Shown here in pieces: positions 26,222 to 35,151 of a stretch of 64,000 nucleotides of DNA. This DNA comes from an uncultured Oligoflexales bacterium (GTDB lineage: Bacteria; Bdellovibrionota_B; Oligoflexia; Oligoflexales; JAPPIL01). The translations under genes and the position numbers were made by a program. The DNA is taken from NCBI GenBank assembly GCA_958296095.1, contig OY282434.1, forward strand, positions 1,208,001 through 1,272,000. Direction: 5' to 3'. The notes under the pieces are model-generated. The model worked only from the letters and a program-made list of their open reading frames with translations, was not told the origin of the DNA and searched no databases. Position 1 is the first letter of the stretch. Each line of letters opens with the position of its first letter.

Positions 26222-26901
26222 TTTTTTTTGAAAAGCTTTTCAGCCAGTTCCAACTGCCGAGAGACGGGCGGCGGTTCTTTGGCGCTGTGCATGTCAAACA
26301 AATTATATTTAACGGCATCACGATCGATTGGCTTGCGGGCAAAGCACTGCACACATTCCTTGCCGTTGATTTTAGTTTCGCTGTAGTAAAGTATTTGCAT
26401 GCCCTTCAGGTGCGGTAAGAACTCATTGCTGTTGAAATAAAAATTACGATAACTTTCCGAGCGTGGAATCGCCGCGGGCATTGCCCCGACAAGATGTGAT
26501 TCCATTAGCAAGGTACCGCCTTGTTTCAGAGCTTTGATCATTTCAGGATAATAACGCAATACCGCGGGTTTGAAAAAATTCATGACGATCGTATCATACT
26601 GCATGATGCCAAACAGATAGAGATCAACGTCGGTGCACTTGACCTGCAACTCCACCCCTGTATCACGTGCCAACTCCGTGGCGCGCTGGCAAGCAACGTC
26701 GGAGATGTCAAACCCCTCGACCGCACAACCTCGCTGCGCGAGGTAGACCGCGTTCACCCCCTCACCCATGGCAATGTCCAGCACTCGCCCCTGCTGCAGG
26801 CGTGGCAGCATCTTCAGCAAAAACGGCGAGGGCGCTTTACCTCCGACAAAGCGGTGCTGCTCGTAATGTTCGTTCCAGTATGCCCTGGCCTGCGTATTCA
26901 C
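26218..26901 (-). CDS. Class I SAM-dependent methyltransferase
   Basis: 227 aa. Motif I is VLDIAMGEGVNAVYLAQRG (usual LDxGCGxG with A-M for the Gly-Cys pair), then VEGFDIS for the acidic SAM-ribose contact and MIKALKQGGTLLME for motif III. It resembles TehB/TPMT-type methyltransferases acting on small molecules; the substrate is unknown. GTG 26901 is preferred because TGAGG lies about six bases upstream; an ATG at 26919 would add six residues but has no ribosome site. It overlaps the RNA methyltransferase gene, which may hint at a linked job. Confidence 0.8.
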   Translation of the reverse strand: MNTQARAYWNEHYEQHRFVGGKAPSPFLLKMLPRLQQGRVLDIAMGEGVNAVYLAQRGCAVEGFDISDVACQRATELARDTGVELQVKCTDVDLYLFGIMQYDTIVMNFFKPAVLRYYPEMIKALKQGGTLLMESHLVGAMPAAIPRSESYRNFYFNSNEFLPHLKGMQILYYSETKINGKECVQCFARKPIDRDAVKYNLFDMHSAKEPPPVSRQLELAEKLFKKN

Positions 26902-26949
26902 CACCCACCTCAGGTGCATGTATAGCGAAGCGGGTGGTAGTTGGCAAGA

Positions 26950-27984
26950 TCAGCGTGATGCTCGTATTAGTTTGCGCACGTGGTAGTTATGTTCGCGCAG
27001 GGTGCGGGAAAAATGATGCCGTCTACTGCCGTCAGGAATTAAGACATAGAAGTAGTGTCCTGCATCGGTTGGGTTCAGCACGGCGATCAGTGAGGCACGG
27101 GCGGGCGAGCCAATTGGCGAGGGTGGCAAACCGCGATGAATGCGGGTATTCCACGGGTTAGAGGCATCCTGTAAATGGTGGCGTTTCAAATCACCCCTGT
27201 AGTCCTTGATGCCGTAGATGACCGCGGCATCAATTCCCAACGGGGTGCGATCCTTGAGCCGCCGCCAGATAACCTCGGAAATCTTGTTGCGTTCGTCGTC
27301 GTGCGCCGTCTCCAATTCAATCAATGAAGCCATCGTCACCGCCTCGTGCAACGTCAAACCTTTCTTCGTTAGCTGCTGCTGGTAATCAGCTGGCAACATC
27401 GATCGCCACTTCGCCACCATGCGAGCAAATACCTGCCGTGCGGTTGGCAACTGCTGATAAAAACTATACGTAGCAGGGTAAAGATAGCCTTCCAGCGAAT
27501 CGGCATTGATCTTGAGCGCCGTAAGCAAAGCAGGATCACGTGCCATACGTTGCAGTTCTGCCTGCGCGCCCAAGCCGTGCTTAGCTAGGCGAGCCGTTAT
27601 CTTGGCCAGCGTAAACCCCTCTGGCACACTGAAACGCAGGCGCAGCTCGATGTGAATATCGCCCGCAATAATGCGTTCAGCCACCTGTGCGGGACTGGTG
27701 TCGCCGTCGAAACGATACTTGCCGGCTTGAAATTTTTTGAAATCAGAACAGCAGCGCACAAAAATACGGAACAAGAGGGCGGAACTAACCACCTCGGCCT
27801 GCTCCAGTGCGCGCGCTAACTCAGACAAAGACGCGCCCGTGGGGAAGGACACATCCCGTGCGGTCACCAAACTACGGGTCGCATCCCCCCAGCGTGACAA
27901 TTTCCACAGTGCCGCAGCAGGTAGTAGCACCGCCAGCAATAAGCCTGGCAGTGCTATCCACAAAATACGACGCGAGCCTATCAT
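26950..27984 (-). CDS. mltG: Endolytic murein transglycosylase MltG
   Basis: 344 aa. Inner-membrane lytic transglycosylase that cuts nascent glycan strands and ends their polymerisation. One N-terminal membrane helix (LWIALPGLLLAVLLPAAALW) is followed by the LysM-like part and the YceG domain: LEGYLYPATYSF, EAVTMASLIELET with the catalytic Glu, and NPWNTRIHRGLPPSPIGSP. Normal size. It overlaps the giant secreted-protein gene upstream by ATGA, an unusual partner; commonly mltG is next to tmk or aroC-type genes. Confidence 0.95.
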   Translation of the reverse strand: MIGSRRILWIALPGLLLAVLLPAAALWKLSRWGDATRSLVTARDVSFPTGASLSELARALEQAEVVSSALLFRIFVRCCSDFKKFQAGKYRFDGDTSPAQVAERIIAGDIHIELRLRFSVPEGFTLAKITARLAKHGLGAQAELQRMARDPALLTALKINADSLEGYLYPATYSFYQQLPTARQVFARMVAKWRSMLPADYQQQLTKKGLTLHEAVTMASLIELETAHDDERNKISEVIWRRLKDRTPLGIDAAVIYGIKDYRGDLKRHHLQDASNPWNTRIHRGLPPSPIGSPARASLIAVLNPTDAGHYFYVLIPDGSRRHHFSRTLREHNYHVRKLIRASR

Positions 27985-30539
27985 CTCCTAGGTGCAGGTG
28001 GCTGCAAGTTGTTTACCTCACTTATGTTGCGATTCGGCGAGCGGCTCGGTCTGGCAGTCGGTCTGCGATTCGGCGAGCGGCTCGGTCTGGCAGTCGGTCT
28101 GCGACTCGGCGAACGGGTCGGTCTGGCAGTAGGTCTGCGATTCGGCGAGCGGCTTGGTCTGGCAGTAGGTCTGCGATTCGGCGAACGGCTTGGCCTAGCA
28201 GTAGGTCTGCGATTCGGCGAGCGGCTTGGCCTAGCAGTAGGTCTGCGATTCGGCGAGCGGCTCGGTCTGGCAGTAGGTCTGCGACTCGGCGAGTGGCTTG
28301 GCCTAGCAGTAGGTCTGCGATTCGGCGAACGGCTTGGCCTAGCAGTAGGTCTGCGACTTGGCGAGCGGCTTGGCCTAGCAGTCGGTCTGCGACTCGGCGA
28401 GCGGCTCGGTCTGGCAGTAGGTCTGCGACTCGGCGAGCGGCTTGGCCTAGCAGTAGGTCTGCGACTCGGCGAGCGGCTCGGTCTGGCAGTAGGTCTGCGA
28501 CTCGGCGAACGGCTCGGTCTGGCAGTAGGTCTGCGATTCGGCGAACGGGTCGGCCTAGCAGTAGGTCTGCGACTCGGCGGACGGGTCGGCCTAGCAGTCG
28601 GTCTGCGACTCGGCGAGCGGGTTGGTCTGGCAGTAGGTCTGCGACTCGGCGAACGGGTCGGCCTAGCAGTCGGTCTGCGACTCGGCGAGCGGGTCGGCCT
28701 GGCAGTCGGTCTCGTAGTCGGGCGGTTGTTGGGGACACAGTATCCACGCCGCCGACTCCAGTGTTCACCGTACTGGCAGCGACGCTCGCGCCCGATACGC
28801 ACGCACTGTCTGCTATGCTCGTCGTAGCGGTAACCCCTGCCACAGTTCATGCTGCCGCTATAGACACAGCGGCCCAGGCGTGCTGACCAATGGTAGCCAG
28901 CTCTGCAATTGCGATGGTTGCGCCGACATGATTGCGAGTTGCGATCCCAAACGTAGCCAGATGAGCAGGAGTTCTGGTTGCGCACGCAACGATTGATGCC
29001 ATAATCATAGTGCCAGCCATAATTACAACTGCGATCGCGGCGCAGGCAGACATTCCACCGCCAGTTGTAGTAGCTGCCCAGTGCGCACCAGTAAGGATCG
29101 GGCACACACTGGTCATAAAAATAATCCCAGCGATAATTCCACGGGCAGCGCGGATGGCTATCTAGCACACAGCGACGCAAGAAATGGTCAAAGTAGTAGC
29201 CCGACGGGCAGTAGCGCGAAGAGGGGTAGCGTTTGCAGGTATCATAAGCTGGTTCGTAGTACGTGCCACGCGGACAGGGATTGCCACGGCTTTGCACGCA
29301 GTAGCGCAAGGCCTCATCGTAATAGTAGCCTGACGGACAGCGATAAAGCGGGACGCGTTCGCGCCCATCTTCCGCCACGTCGATGATCAGGCTGAATTGT
29401 TTCCACGTGGTGACGGTATGACCCTCAGCTCCTGTGCTGGCTAGCTTGAGCATGATATAGAAGTGCCCGCTTCCCCGCATCGTGCGTGGCAGTGCGGCGT
29501 TGCGATCGAGCAGATATTCCGACCCTGAAGGCTGGGGGTCAAGACGGGTGATGAATTGCTCACCGCCACGACCCCAACTATCAGGGCCACTGGCCCTAAA
29601 CACGTTGAAGTAGAGAGGCCGTTCGTCGTAGGCGATCGTGGTGAGTACGACCTCGCCGCTACTTACCCACAGAAATTTTCTCCCCGCGCTGGTAGTCTCG
29701 CCGTCAGGATAGACCGCGGTGATGCGGTAGCTATACTTGTCGATAGTATCAAAACGTGATTGCCATTCATCCTCGACCGTAAACAGTTCCATCAACTGTG
29801 GTGGGCGTGCCGCGGAGACGTTGGTAACGAGGTAATTGTTGCGATCACGGGGTGTGCCACTTATCTCAACATAGCCATGTCTGTTGCTGGTCTCAACTTT
29901 CAGCGAGTTGGGCAAATTATGCCAGGCCACATTCACACTCGTGTGGCGATCCAGGTGGGGTAGTTTTATCTTTGCGTAGTAGGGGCGGTTTTGCTGGGCG
30001 CGATCAAGGCGAGTAGCACTGGAAAAGCGCGGATAACGCAACCGCTCGTTGTGGGCGGCGAAAAAGCACACCTGCCGACTCGTGCGCTGCATATATGACG
30101 GAGGCCCAGATGACCCTGGCACTGGCGACAGCTCGAACTGCGCCGCGAGGGTAAAGCACCATCGCCCCACAAATTGCGGTGTGCCATATACCAGTGCCCG
30201 TCGTTCTCCGCTCGGATGGAGTGCCATGCCCGCGGGCAACTGTGCTCCAACCACCTGCCAGTCAACGATGGTTTGGTTCTCGGCGCTATCATCATAGTAT
30301 CTGGGGAGGGAAAGGTCGAACTCGGTCTCACTGTATTCACCGTAACGAACCTGAAGGTCGTCCAAGTCGAAAACAATAAGACCCTCATCGCGCTGACGTG
30401 CACCGTGATCTTCCGAGCCTTCGGCAACGGCAGTGCGCTCACCACCAGGTGTCAGCCAGGCATGATCAAGACCGCTGAAAATCAGCCCCCCGACCACCAT
30501 AAACAGTACCCAGACTAACGCTAGTCTGACCATACGCAT
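27981..30539 (-). CDS. Large exported protein: Ig-like N-terminus, ten C-x12-C units, 19 RPTARP-type repeats
   Basis: About 852 aa; not a recognised family. An N-terminal membrane segment (VRLALVWVLFMVVGGLIFSG) acts as signal or anchor. Next come beta-rich domains; QLPAGMALHPSGERRALVYG resembles the putative-Ig (He_PIG) pattern. Residues about 400-602 hold ten units, each exactly C-x12-C with aromatic and Arg residues (for example CPSGYYYDEALRYC), joined by 6-8 residues. Residues about 610-837 are 19 copies of a 12-residue Arg/Pro/Ser/Thr unit, strongly basic and probably unfolded. It likely sits in the cell envelope and binds polyanions or peptidoglycan; its overlap with mltG supports an envelope role. 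Start is uncertain: ATG 30539, or GTG/TTG just upstream nearer the GGGGGG ribosome site. Confidence 0.75.
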   Translation of the reverse strand: MRMVRLALVWVLFMVVGGLIFSGLDHAWLTPGGERTAVAEGSEDHGARQRDEGLIVFDLDDLQVRYGEYSETEFDLSLPRYYDDSAENQTIVDWQVVGAQLPAGMALHPSGERRALVYGTPQFVGRWCFTLAAQFELSPVPGSSGPPSYMQRTSRQVCFFAAHNERLRYPRFSSATRLDRAQQNRPYYAKIKLPHLDRHTSVNVAWHNLPNSLKVETSNRHGYVEISGTPRDRNNYLVTNVSAARPPQLMELFTVEDEWQSRFDTIDKYSYRITAVYPDGETTSAGRKFLWVSSGEVVLTTIAYDERPLYFNVFRASGPDSWGRGGEQFITRLDPQPSGSEYLLDRNAALPRTMRGSGHFYIMLKLASTGAEGHTVTTWKQFSLIIDVAEDGRERVPLYRCPSGYYYDEALRYCVQSRGNPCPRGTYYEPAYDTCKRYPSSRYCPSGYYFDHFLRRCVLDSHPRCPWNYRWDYFYDQCVPDPYWCALGSYYNWRWNVCLRRDRSCNYGWHYDYGINRCVRNQNSCSSGYVWDRNSQSCRRNHRNCRAGYHWSARLGRCVYSGSMNCGRGYRYDEHSRQCVRIGRERRCQYGEHWSRRRGYCVPNNRPTTRPTARPTRSPSRRPTARPTRSPSRRPTARPTRSPSRRPTARPTRPPSRRPTARPTRSPNRRPTARPSRSPSRRPTARPSRSPSRRPTARPSRSPSRRPTARPSRSPSRRPTARPSRSPSRRPTARPSRSPNRRPTARPSHSPSRRPTARPSRSPNRRPTARPSRSPNRRPTARPSRSPNRRPTARPSRSPNRRPTARPTRSPSRRPTARPSRSPNRRPTARPSRSPNRNISEVNNLQPPAPRR
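28029..28712. repeat. 19 x 36-bp coding tandem array
   Basis: Nineteen contiguous 36-bp units encode the RPTARP[T/S]RSP[S/N]R repeats of the exported protein on the minus strand. Unit variants alternate (CGGTCTGGCAGT versus CGGCCTAGCAGT; GCGATTCGGCGA versus GCGACTCGGCGA). Because 36 is a multiple of three, other frames on both strands also stay open, giving long false frames. Unit number should vary between strains by slippage or unequal exchange. Confidence 0.95.
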
Positions 30540-30706
30540 CCGCAACACAGCTCCCCCCTTGATGATAAACAAAACGCTATTTTATCCTGCTCTCAGGGGA
30601 AAGGCAACTGCCGCGGGCATTCTATTTTTTGGGGGGGAGCAACCGCGGTAAATTCCCTCAGCCACAACCAGTTCCCGTGCTAGTCGGCCAACCAAGTGTG
30701 AACAGC

Positions 30707-30736
30707 TTGACCTCACTTGCACCAGAAAACTATGGT
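30707..30736 (+). promoter_or_regulatory. Candidate promoter of clpC
   Basis: TTGACC at 30707-30712, 18-nt spacer, TATGGT at 30731-30736; an overlapping TATGAT at 30736-30741 is an alternative -10. The leader to the ATG at 30818 would be about 75 nt. No CtsR- or CIRCE-like operator is seen. Confidence 0.4.
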
Positions 30737-30817
30737 ATGATGAGACAGGAGATTGTCGCCGATGCATGTGCGTGCTGTGCACTACCGTTGGGCTCACATT
30801 AAAACTGGACGAATTAC

Positions 30818-33283
30818 ATGTCTCAGCACCTGCTAAAAAGCTCGACCGTCAAAGTTGCTGATCTGCTCCAGCGAGTGGTGATGGAGTTAGCTAATCTGCG
30901 GCGCGGGGTGATTACGGCTGAGTTTATTTTGATGGGTCTGGTCGAGCAAAAGGATTCAATCGTCCTGAAAATTTTCGACGAACTACGACTTGAGTCCGCT
31001 GAGTTACGCCGCCAGATCGTTGATGTGGCTATGGAGCAGGCGAGCGCCTTGCCTGTGCTAGAACCTGAGCAGGGCAGTATGCAGGTTGCCCAGGACGTGC
31101 AGAACTTATTTGAGGCGGCGGATCATGAACGGCATACCTGCGGCGATGCTTATATTTCAACAGGGGCAGTCTTCCTAGCTTGTTTTGCTGCTTCTGTGCC
31201 CAGCACGGCACGGCTATTGCGGGAGCTAGGACTTAAGCAAGAGGCCTGTCGCAAAGCTTGGCTAGAAATTCGTGGCGTGAACAAAATTACCCAAAAGGAC
31301 GATGAGTCGCGGCGGGCGTTGCTCGATCAATACACCACCGACATTACTGGCTTGGCACGCAAGGGCGCACTTGACCCTGTGTTGCAGCGAGAGCGGGAGA
31401 TAACCAGAGTGATTGAAATTCTCTCCCGCCGCAAAAAGAACAACCCTGTGCTTATCGGCGAGCCAGGTGTGGGCAAAACAGTCATCGTTGAAGGTTTGGC
31501 CCAGCAGATTGCATCGGGTGATGTGCCAGAGCATCTGCTGTCCAAGAGAGTGCTGCTGTTGGAAATCGGCACGTTGATTGCGGGGGCGAAGGTGCAGGGT
31601 GAGTTTGAGGAGCGTCTCAACAATCTCAAGGATGAAGTTATCGCCGCGGCAGGCGATGTTATCTTGTTCATCGACGAGTTGCACACGGTGGTGGGCGCAG
31701 GTCGATCGGGTGGCGGGCTTGACGCTTCTAACATGCTAAAGCCTGCCTTGGCGAAGGGATTGCTGCAATGCTTGGGGGCGACGACGAGCAAGGAGTACAA
31801 GCAGTACATTGAATCGGATAAAGCGTTGGAGCGGCGCTTCCAGCCAGTGCGCATTACCGAACCGAGTTTAGCACAGACGTTAGAAATTCTGCGGGGTTTG
31901 CGGCCGCGCTATGAGGCACATCATCAGATAACTTACGAGGATGAGGCTTTGCAGGGGGCGGCGGAATTGTCGCAGCGTTACTTGCCTGATCGTTTTTTGC
32001 CCGACAAGGCGATTGATGTGATTGACGAGGCGGGGGCGGCGAAACGGCTAGGGATCGTCTATAATCCGCCAGAGTTGCGCAAAATGGAAAAGGCACGCAA
32101 CGATTTGCTGTCCAAGAAGGCGGAGGCATTCAACGATAGCGATTTTGAGTTGATGTCGCGTTACCAGACCAAGATTTCACGGCTGGAGGTAAAGATCAGC
32201 AAGGCGCGGGCGAAGTTCAACAAAGAGCGCAAAAAACGCGATACACAGGTCAACAAGGAGGACATCGCCCGTATCGTGCATCGTATGACAGGCATTCCTG
32301 TAGCACGTATGGTGGCGGAAGAAATTGCCAAACTTAAGGCGTTGGAGGCATGTCTGCAGCAGCGGGTTATCGGGCAGGAGAATGCCACCGCGGCCGTCGC
32401 TAATGCCATCCGCCGCAATCGGGCTGGCTTGCGGCGAGTCAACGCGCCAATTGCTTCGTTCTTGTTTCTCGGCCCGACAGGGGTAGGTAAGACCGAGTTG
32501 GCCAAAGCAATCGCAGCTGAGATGATGGACAACGAAGCCAACATTGTTCGTCTTGACATGTCAGAATACAGCGAGCGGCATGAAGTAGCCAAGTTGATTG
32601 GCTCGCCGCCTGGCTATGTCGGTTACGGTGAAGGCGGACAATTGACCGAACGCATGCGACATCAGCCCTACGCGGTAGTGCTGTTTGATGAGATTGAAAA
32701 GGCGCATCCTGATTTGCTCAGCATCATGTTGCAAATTCTTGACGAGGGCTGGTTGACTGACTCGGAAGGCACCAAGGTTAGCTTTCAAAATGCTATCATC
32801 ATTGGCACTTCCAATCTCGGCTCGGCAATCATGACGGGGCAGAAACAGCGGGTCGGGATTGGTGCCCAGTCCTTAAGTCGTGACGATGAATTGCGAGAAA
32901 TCATGGACGAGGTCAAACGTTTTTTGAAACCAGAATTTATCAACCGTCTCGATGAAGTAATCGTCTTCAACCGTTTGAGCAGTCAGCATTTACGCCAAGT
33001 GCTTGATTTGCAAATCAAAGACCTCACGACGCGGTTGGCAGGGAAGAACCTGACCTTGAACTGCAGCGCGGCGGTGAAAGACCATATTATTGCCGCGGTT
33101 GATACGCGCAATTACGGTGCCCGTCCCTTGCAACGCAAACTCCAGCAGTTAGTAGAGAACCCTATCGCGATGCTGCTGATGGACGAAGGCACGGCACAGG
33201 GCCAGCAGATTGAGGTTGTGCTCGACGGCAAGGAGGTGCAGGTGTCTTTTACTGCCAGCCAAGTAGAGAGGCTAGGGGGCTAG
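30818..33283 (+). CDS. clpC: ClpC-type AAA+ ATPase, Hsp100
   Basis: 821 aa. Hexameric unfoldase with a Clp-N domain (1-150) and two AAA+ modules: Walker A GEPGVGKT at about 214 and GPTGVGKT at about 552; Walker B ILFIDELHTVVGAG and VVLFDEIEKAHP; sensor GTSNLGS; C-terminal LKPEFINRLDEVIVF. The middle domain between modules (about 410-475) is short, and the total is below ClpB length (about 860), so ClpC is preferred over the ClpB disaggregase. I could not confirm a ClpP-binding loop. It stands alone; a lipoprotein gene converges after a 5-bp gap. Confidence 0.9.
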   Translation: MSQHLLKSSTVKVADLLQRVVMELANLRRGVITAEFILMGLVEQKDSIVLKIFDELRLESAELRRQIVDVAMEQASALPVLEPEQGSMQVAQDVQNLFEAADHERHTCGDAYISTGAVFLACFAASVPSTARLLRELGLKQEACRKAWLEIRGVNKITQKDDESRRALLDQYTTDITGLARKGALDPVLQREREITRVIEILSRRKKNNPVLIGEPGVGKTVIVEGLAQQIASGDVPEHLLSKRVLLLEIGTLIAGAKVQGEFEERLNNLKDEVIAAAGDVILFIDELHTVVGAGRSGGGLDASNMLKPALAKGLLQCLGATTSKEYKQYIESDKALERRFQPVRITEPSLAQTLEILRGLRPRYEAHHQITYEDEALQGAAELSQRYLPDRFLPDKAIDVIDEAGAAKRLGIVYNPPELRKMEKARNDLLSKKAEAFNDSDFELMSRYQTKISRLEVKISKARAKFNKERKKRDTQVNKEDIARIVHRMTGIPVARMVAEEIAKLKALEACLQQRVIGQENATAAVANAIRRNRAGLRRVNAPIASFLFLGPTGVGKTELAKAIAAEMMDNEANIVRLDMSEYSERHEVAKLIGSPPGYVGYGEGGQLTERMRHQPYAVVLFDEIEKAHPDLLSIMLQILDEGWLTDSEGTKVSFQNAIIIGTSNLGSAIMTGQKQRVGIGAQSLSRDDELREIMDEVKRFLKPEFINRLDEVIVFNRLSSQHLRQVLDLQIKDLTTRLAGKNLTLNCSAAVKDHIIAAVDTRNYGARPLQRKLQQLVENPIAMLLMDEGTAQGQQIEVVLDGKEVQVSFTASQVERLGG

Positions 33284-33288
33284 GTAAT

Positions 33289-33888
33289 TCACGGTGTTGG
33301 TGACCGACAATCAGATGGTGACTTAGGCCAGCACTCGGTTTGAATATCACCAGGGTGCTTGTCCTCATTTTTTCCCATATCATCTGGCCGTTCTCCGACG
33401 ACCCAACCTTGAACACCCCCGTTCAGGAGGCTCATGCCTACACTCACAAGTTCGCCATTTCTACAGTTGAAGGTATAAGTCCTGCCATCTGCGTCACTCA
33501 CATAACTCTGTGTGGTTAACGGAGCTGGATGTGGACCTTGTACCCCATCTCTCCGTAGCCCCACCGCGCGTTTTCTAGAATCATCTTTCTTCTCGTAACG
33601 CAACGTTTCCATATCCTTTTTTCCGTCATTCTCTACACATATCTCAACAGCCATATAAGGTCGATCCTGACAAATTGTCGCCGGTATCCTGAAGTTGATC
33701 GGAACTCTATAAGTCCCATCCCCGTCATCTGGGTAAAATACATGTTGCTCGAAATCATAGTCTACGCAGTCTTCATAGGGTACCGCATTTTTACTGCTTA
33801 CCTTTACTTCCGCTGCTTCGTTGCCCTCCTCAACCTGACAGCCAATCGTTACGAACATTGCCAAAGCGCTAACCGCTATGATTCTCAT
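33289..33888 (-). CDS. Lipoprotein of unknown function
   Basis: 199 aa. Signal peptide with lipobox VTIGC (Cys at about 17); ATG 33888 is six bases after GGAGG and is preferred over the adjacent GTG. The mature domain has several Cys, DGDGTYRVPINFRIPATICQ and VEICVENDG, suggesting a beta-sandwich held by disulfides; family unknown. The gene faces clpC tail to tail. The 130 bp upstream are AT-rich with long T-runs and might hold its promoter. Confidence 0.75.
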   Translation of the reverse strand: MRIIAVSALAMFVTIGCQVEEGNEAAEVKVSSKNAVPYEDCVDYDFEQHVFYPDDGDGTYRVPINFRIPATICQDRPYMAVEICVENDGKKDMETLRYEKKDDSRKRAVGLRRDGVQGPHPAPLTTQSYVSDADGRTYTFNCRNGELVSVGMSLLNGGVQGWVVGERPDDMGKNEDKHPGDIQTECWPKSPSDCRSPTP

Positions 33889-34023
33889 CACTCACCTCCA
33901 AAAAAATACTAGCACACCGTGCTCAGACCACACGACGTATCGACCGTTTTTTTTTTGCTTTAGCTTTGCTTGTGATTTTATCAGTATTTTTTTGTAACTT
34001 GCCAATATGTTGACTGAATTTTT

Positions 34024-35147
34024 TGCTGCGCGTACGCGGCTCTTTGTAACGCTCGTCTACGAGGCTTTTTTGTGACGCTCGCTTCCTAGCTCGCTCTTTG
34101 CACTCAGACCTCCTGCTATTGCGTTCAGATTATGCTTTTGCATAAGGCATGTACTTGCACCTAACTCAAGGGAGAGTTTCTCGGTAGGTCTGTGCCTCGC
34201 CCAGCTGCGCTGCGCACGACTTTTTGTATCGCTCGCTTCCTAGCTCGCTTCGCTCGCTACGCTGCTTTTTGTATCGCTCGCTTCCTAGCTCGCTGCATGT
34301 TCTCAGGCCACTCTGCGCGCCCTCTCTGCTTGCCCCCAAACCTCTCGGCTGTTGCCCTCTTGCTTGCCCACCGAGAGCTCCATGAATGGCGCGGCGAGAC
34401 CGTGCGAAAACCCGACCATAAATACTGCCATATTACTGTCAGATTATGCTCTTGCACAAGGCATGTGCCTATACCTGTTGAGGTCGGGTTTCTCGGTAGG
34501 TCTGCACCGCGCCAAGATAACGGAGGTACGGGATAAGGAAGGTCTGTGCCTCTCGCGATTGCGTTCAGGCTTGCCCCCAAGCCACCCTGCATGTGCTTAC
34601 ATCTGTTGAGGGCGAGTTTCTCGGTAGGTCTGCGCCGTGGCGCGCTACGCGCTACGCGGCTTTTTGTAACGCTCGCTTCCTAGCTCGCTCCTCGTCATCA
34701 GACCTCTCGCAATTGCGATCAGGCTTGACCCCAAGTCTCCCTGCTTGTTTCCAAGTTTATCACGATCACGTTCAGGCTTGCCCACCGAGAGCTCCATGAA
34801 GGGCGCGGTGAGACCGTTCGCTGCGCTGCGGCCTTTTGTATCGCTCGCTTCCTAGCTCGCTGCTTGCTCTCAGACCACTCGCTATTGCGTTCAGGCTTGC
34901 CCCCAAGCCTCCCTACATGTACTTGCACCTAACTCAAGGGAGAGTTTCTCGCTGATCGGCTTTTTTGCCGCTTGCTAGCTCCACTGTGCCGTGCCAAGAC
35001 AACGGAGATTTGCGCCAAGATAACGGAGGTACGGGCTAAGGAAGGTCTGTGCCTCTCGTTATCGCATTCAGGCTTGCCCCCAAGTCTCTCAGCGGTTGCC
35101 CCCACCTCTTGCCCACCGAGAGCTACATGAACGGCGCGGCGAAAGCG
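34024..35147. repeat. Modular repeat cluster 6 (reverse orientation)
   Basis: 1.12 kb without a gene. TTTCTCGGTAGG ends at about 34178, 34489 and 34617; CACCGAGAGCT ends at about 34371, 34784 and 35117. The family modules TCAGACCTCTCG and TTGCGTTCAGGCTTGCCCCC recur. It reaches to within 5 bp of the gltX stop codon, so insertion or growth of the cluster stopped at the gene end. Confidence 0.9.
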
Positions 35148-35151
35148 TCCC

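Noticed and set aside
28029-28712. CRISPR array suggested by 36-bp periodicity
   Set aside because: Units are contiguous, with no unique spacers, and encode an in-frame protein repeat.
27807-28886. Long plus-strand frames (359 and 272 aa) across the 36-bp array
   Set aside because: They are other-frame readings of the periodic array; no ribosome site, extreme Arg/Ser or Gly/Leu composition.
30818-33283. ClpB disaggregase
   Set aside because: Middle domain too short and total length below the ClpB range; ClpC fits better.
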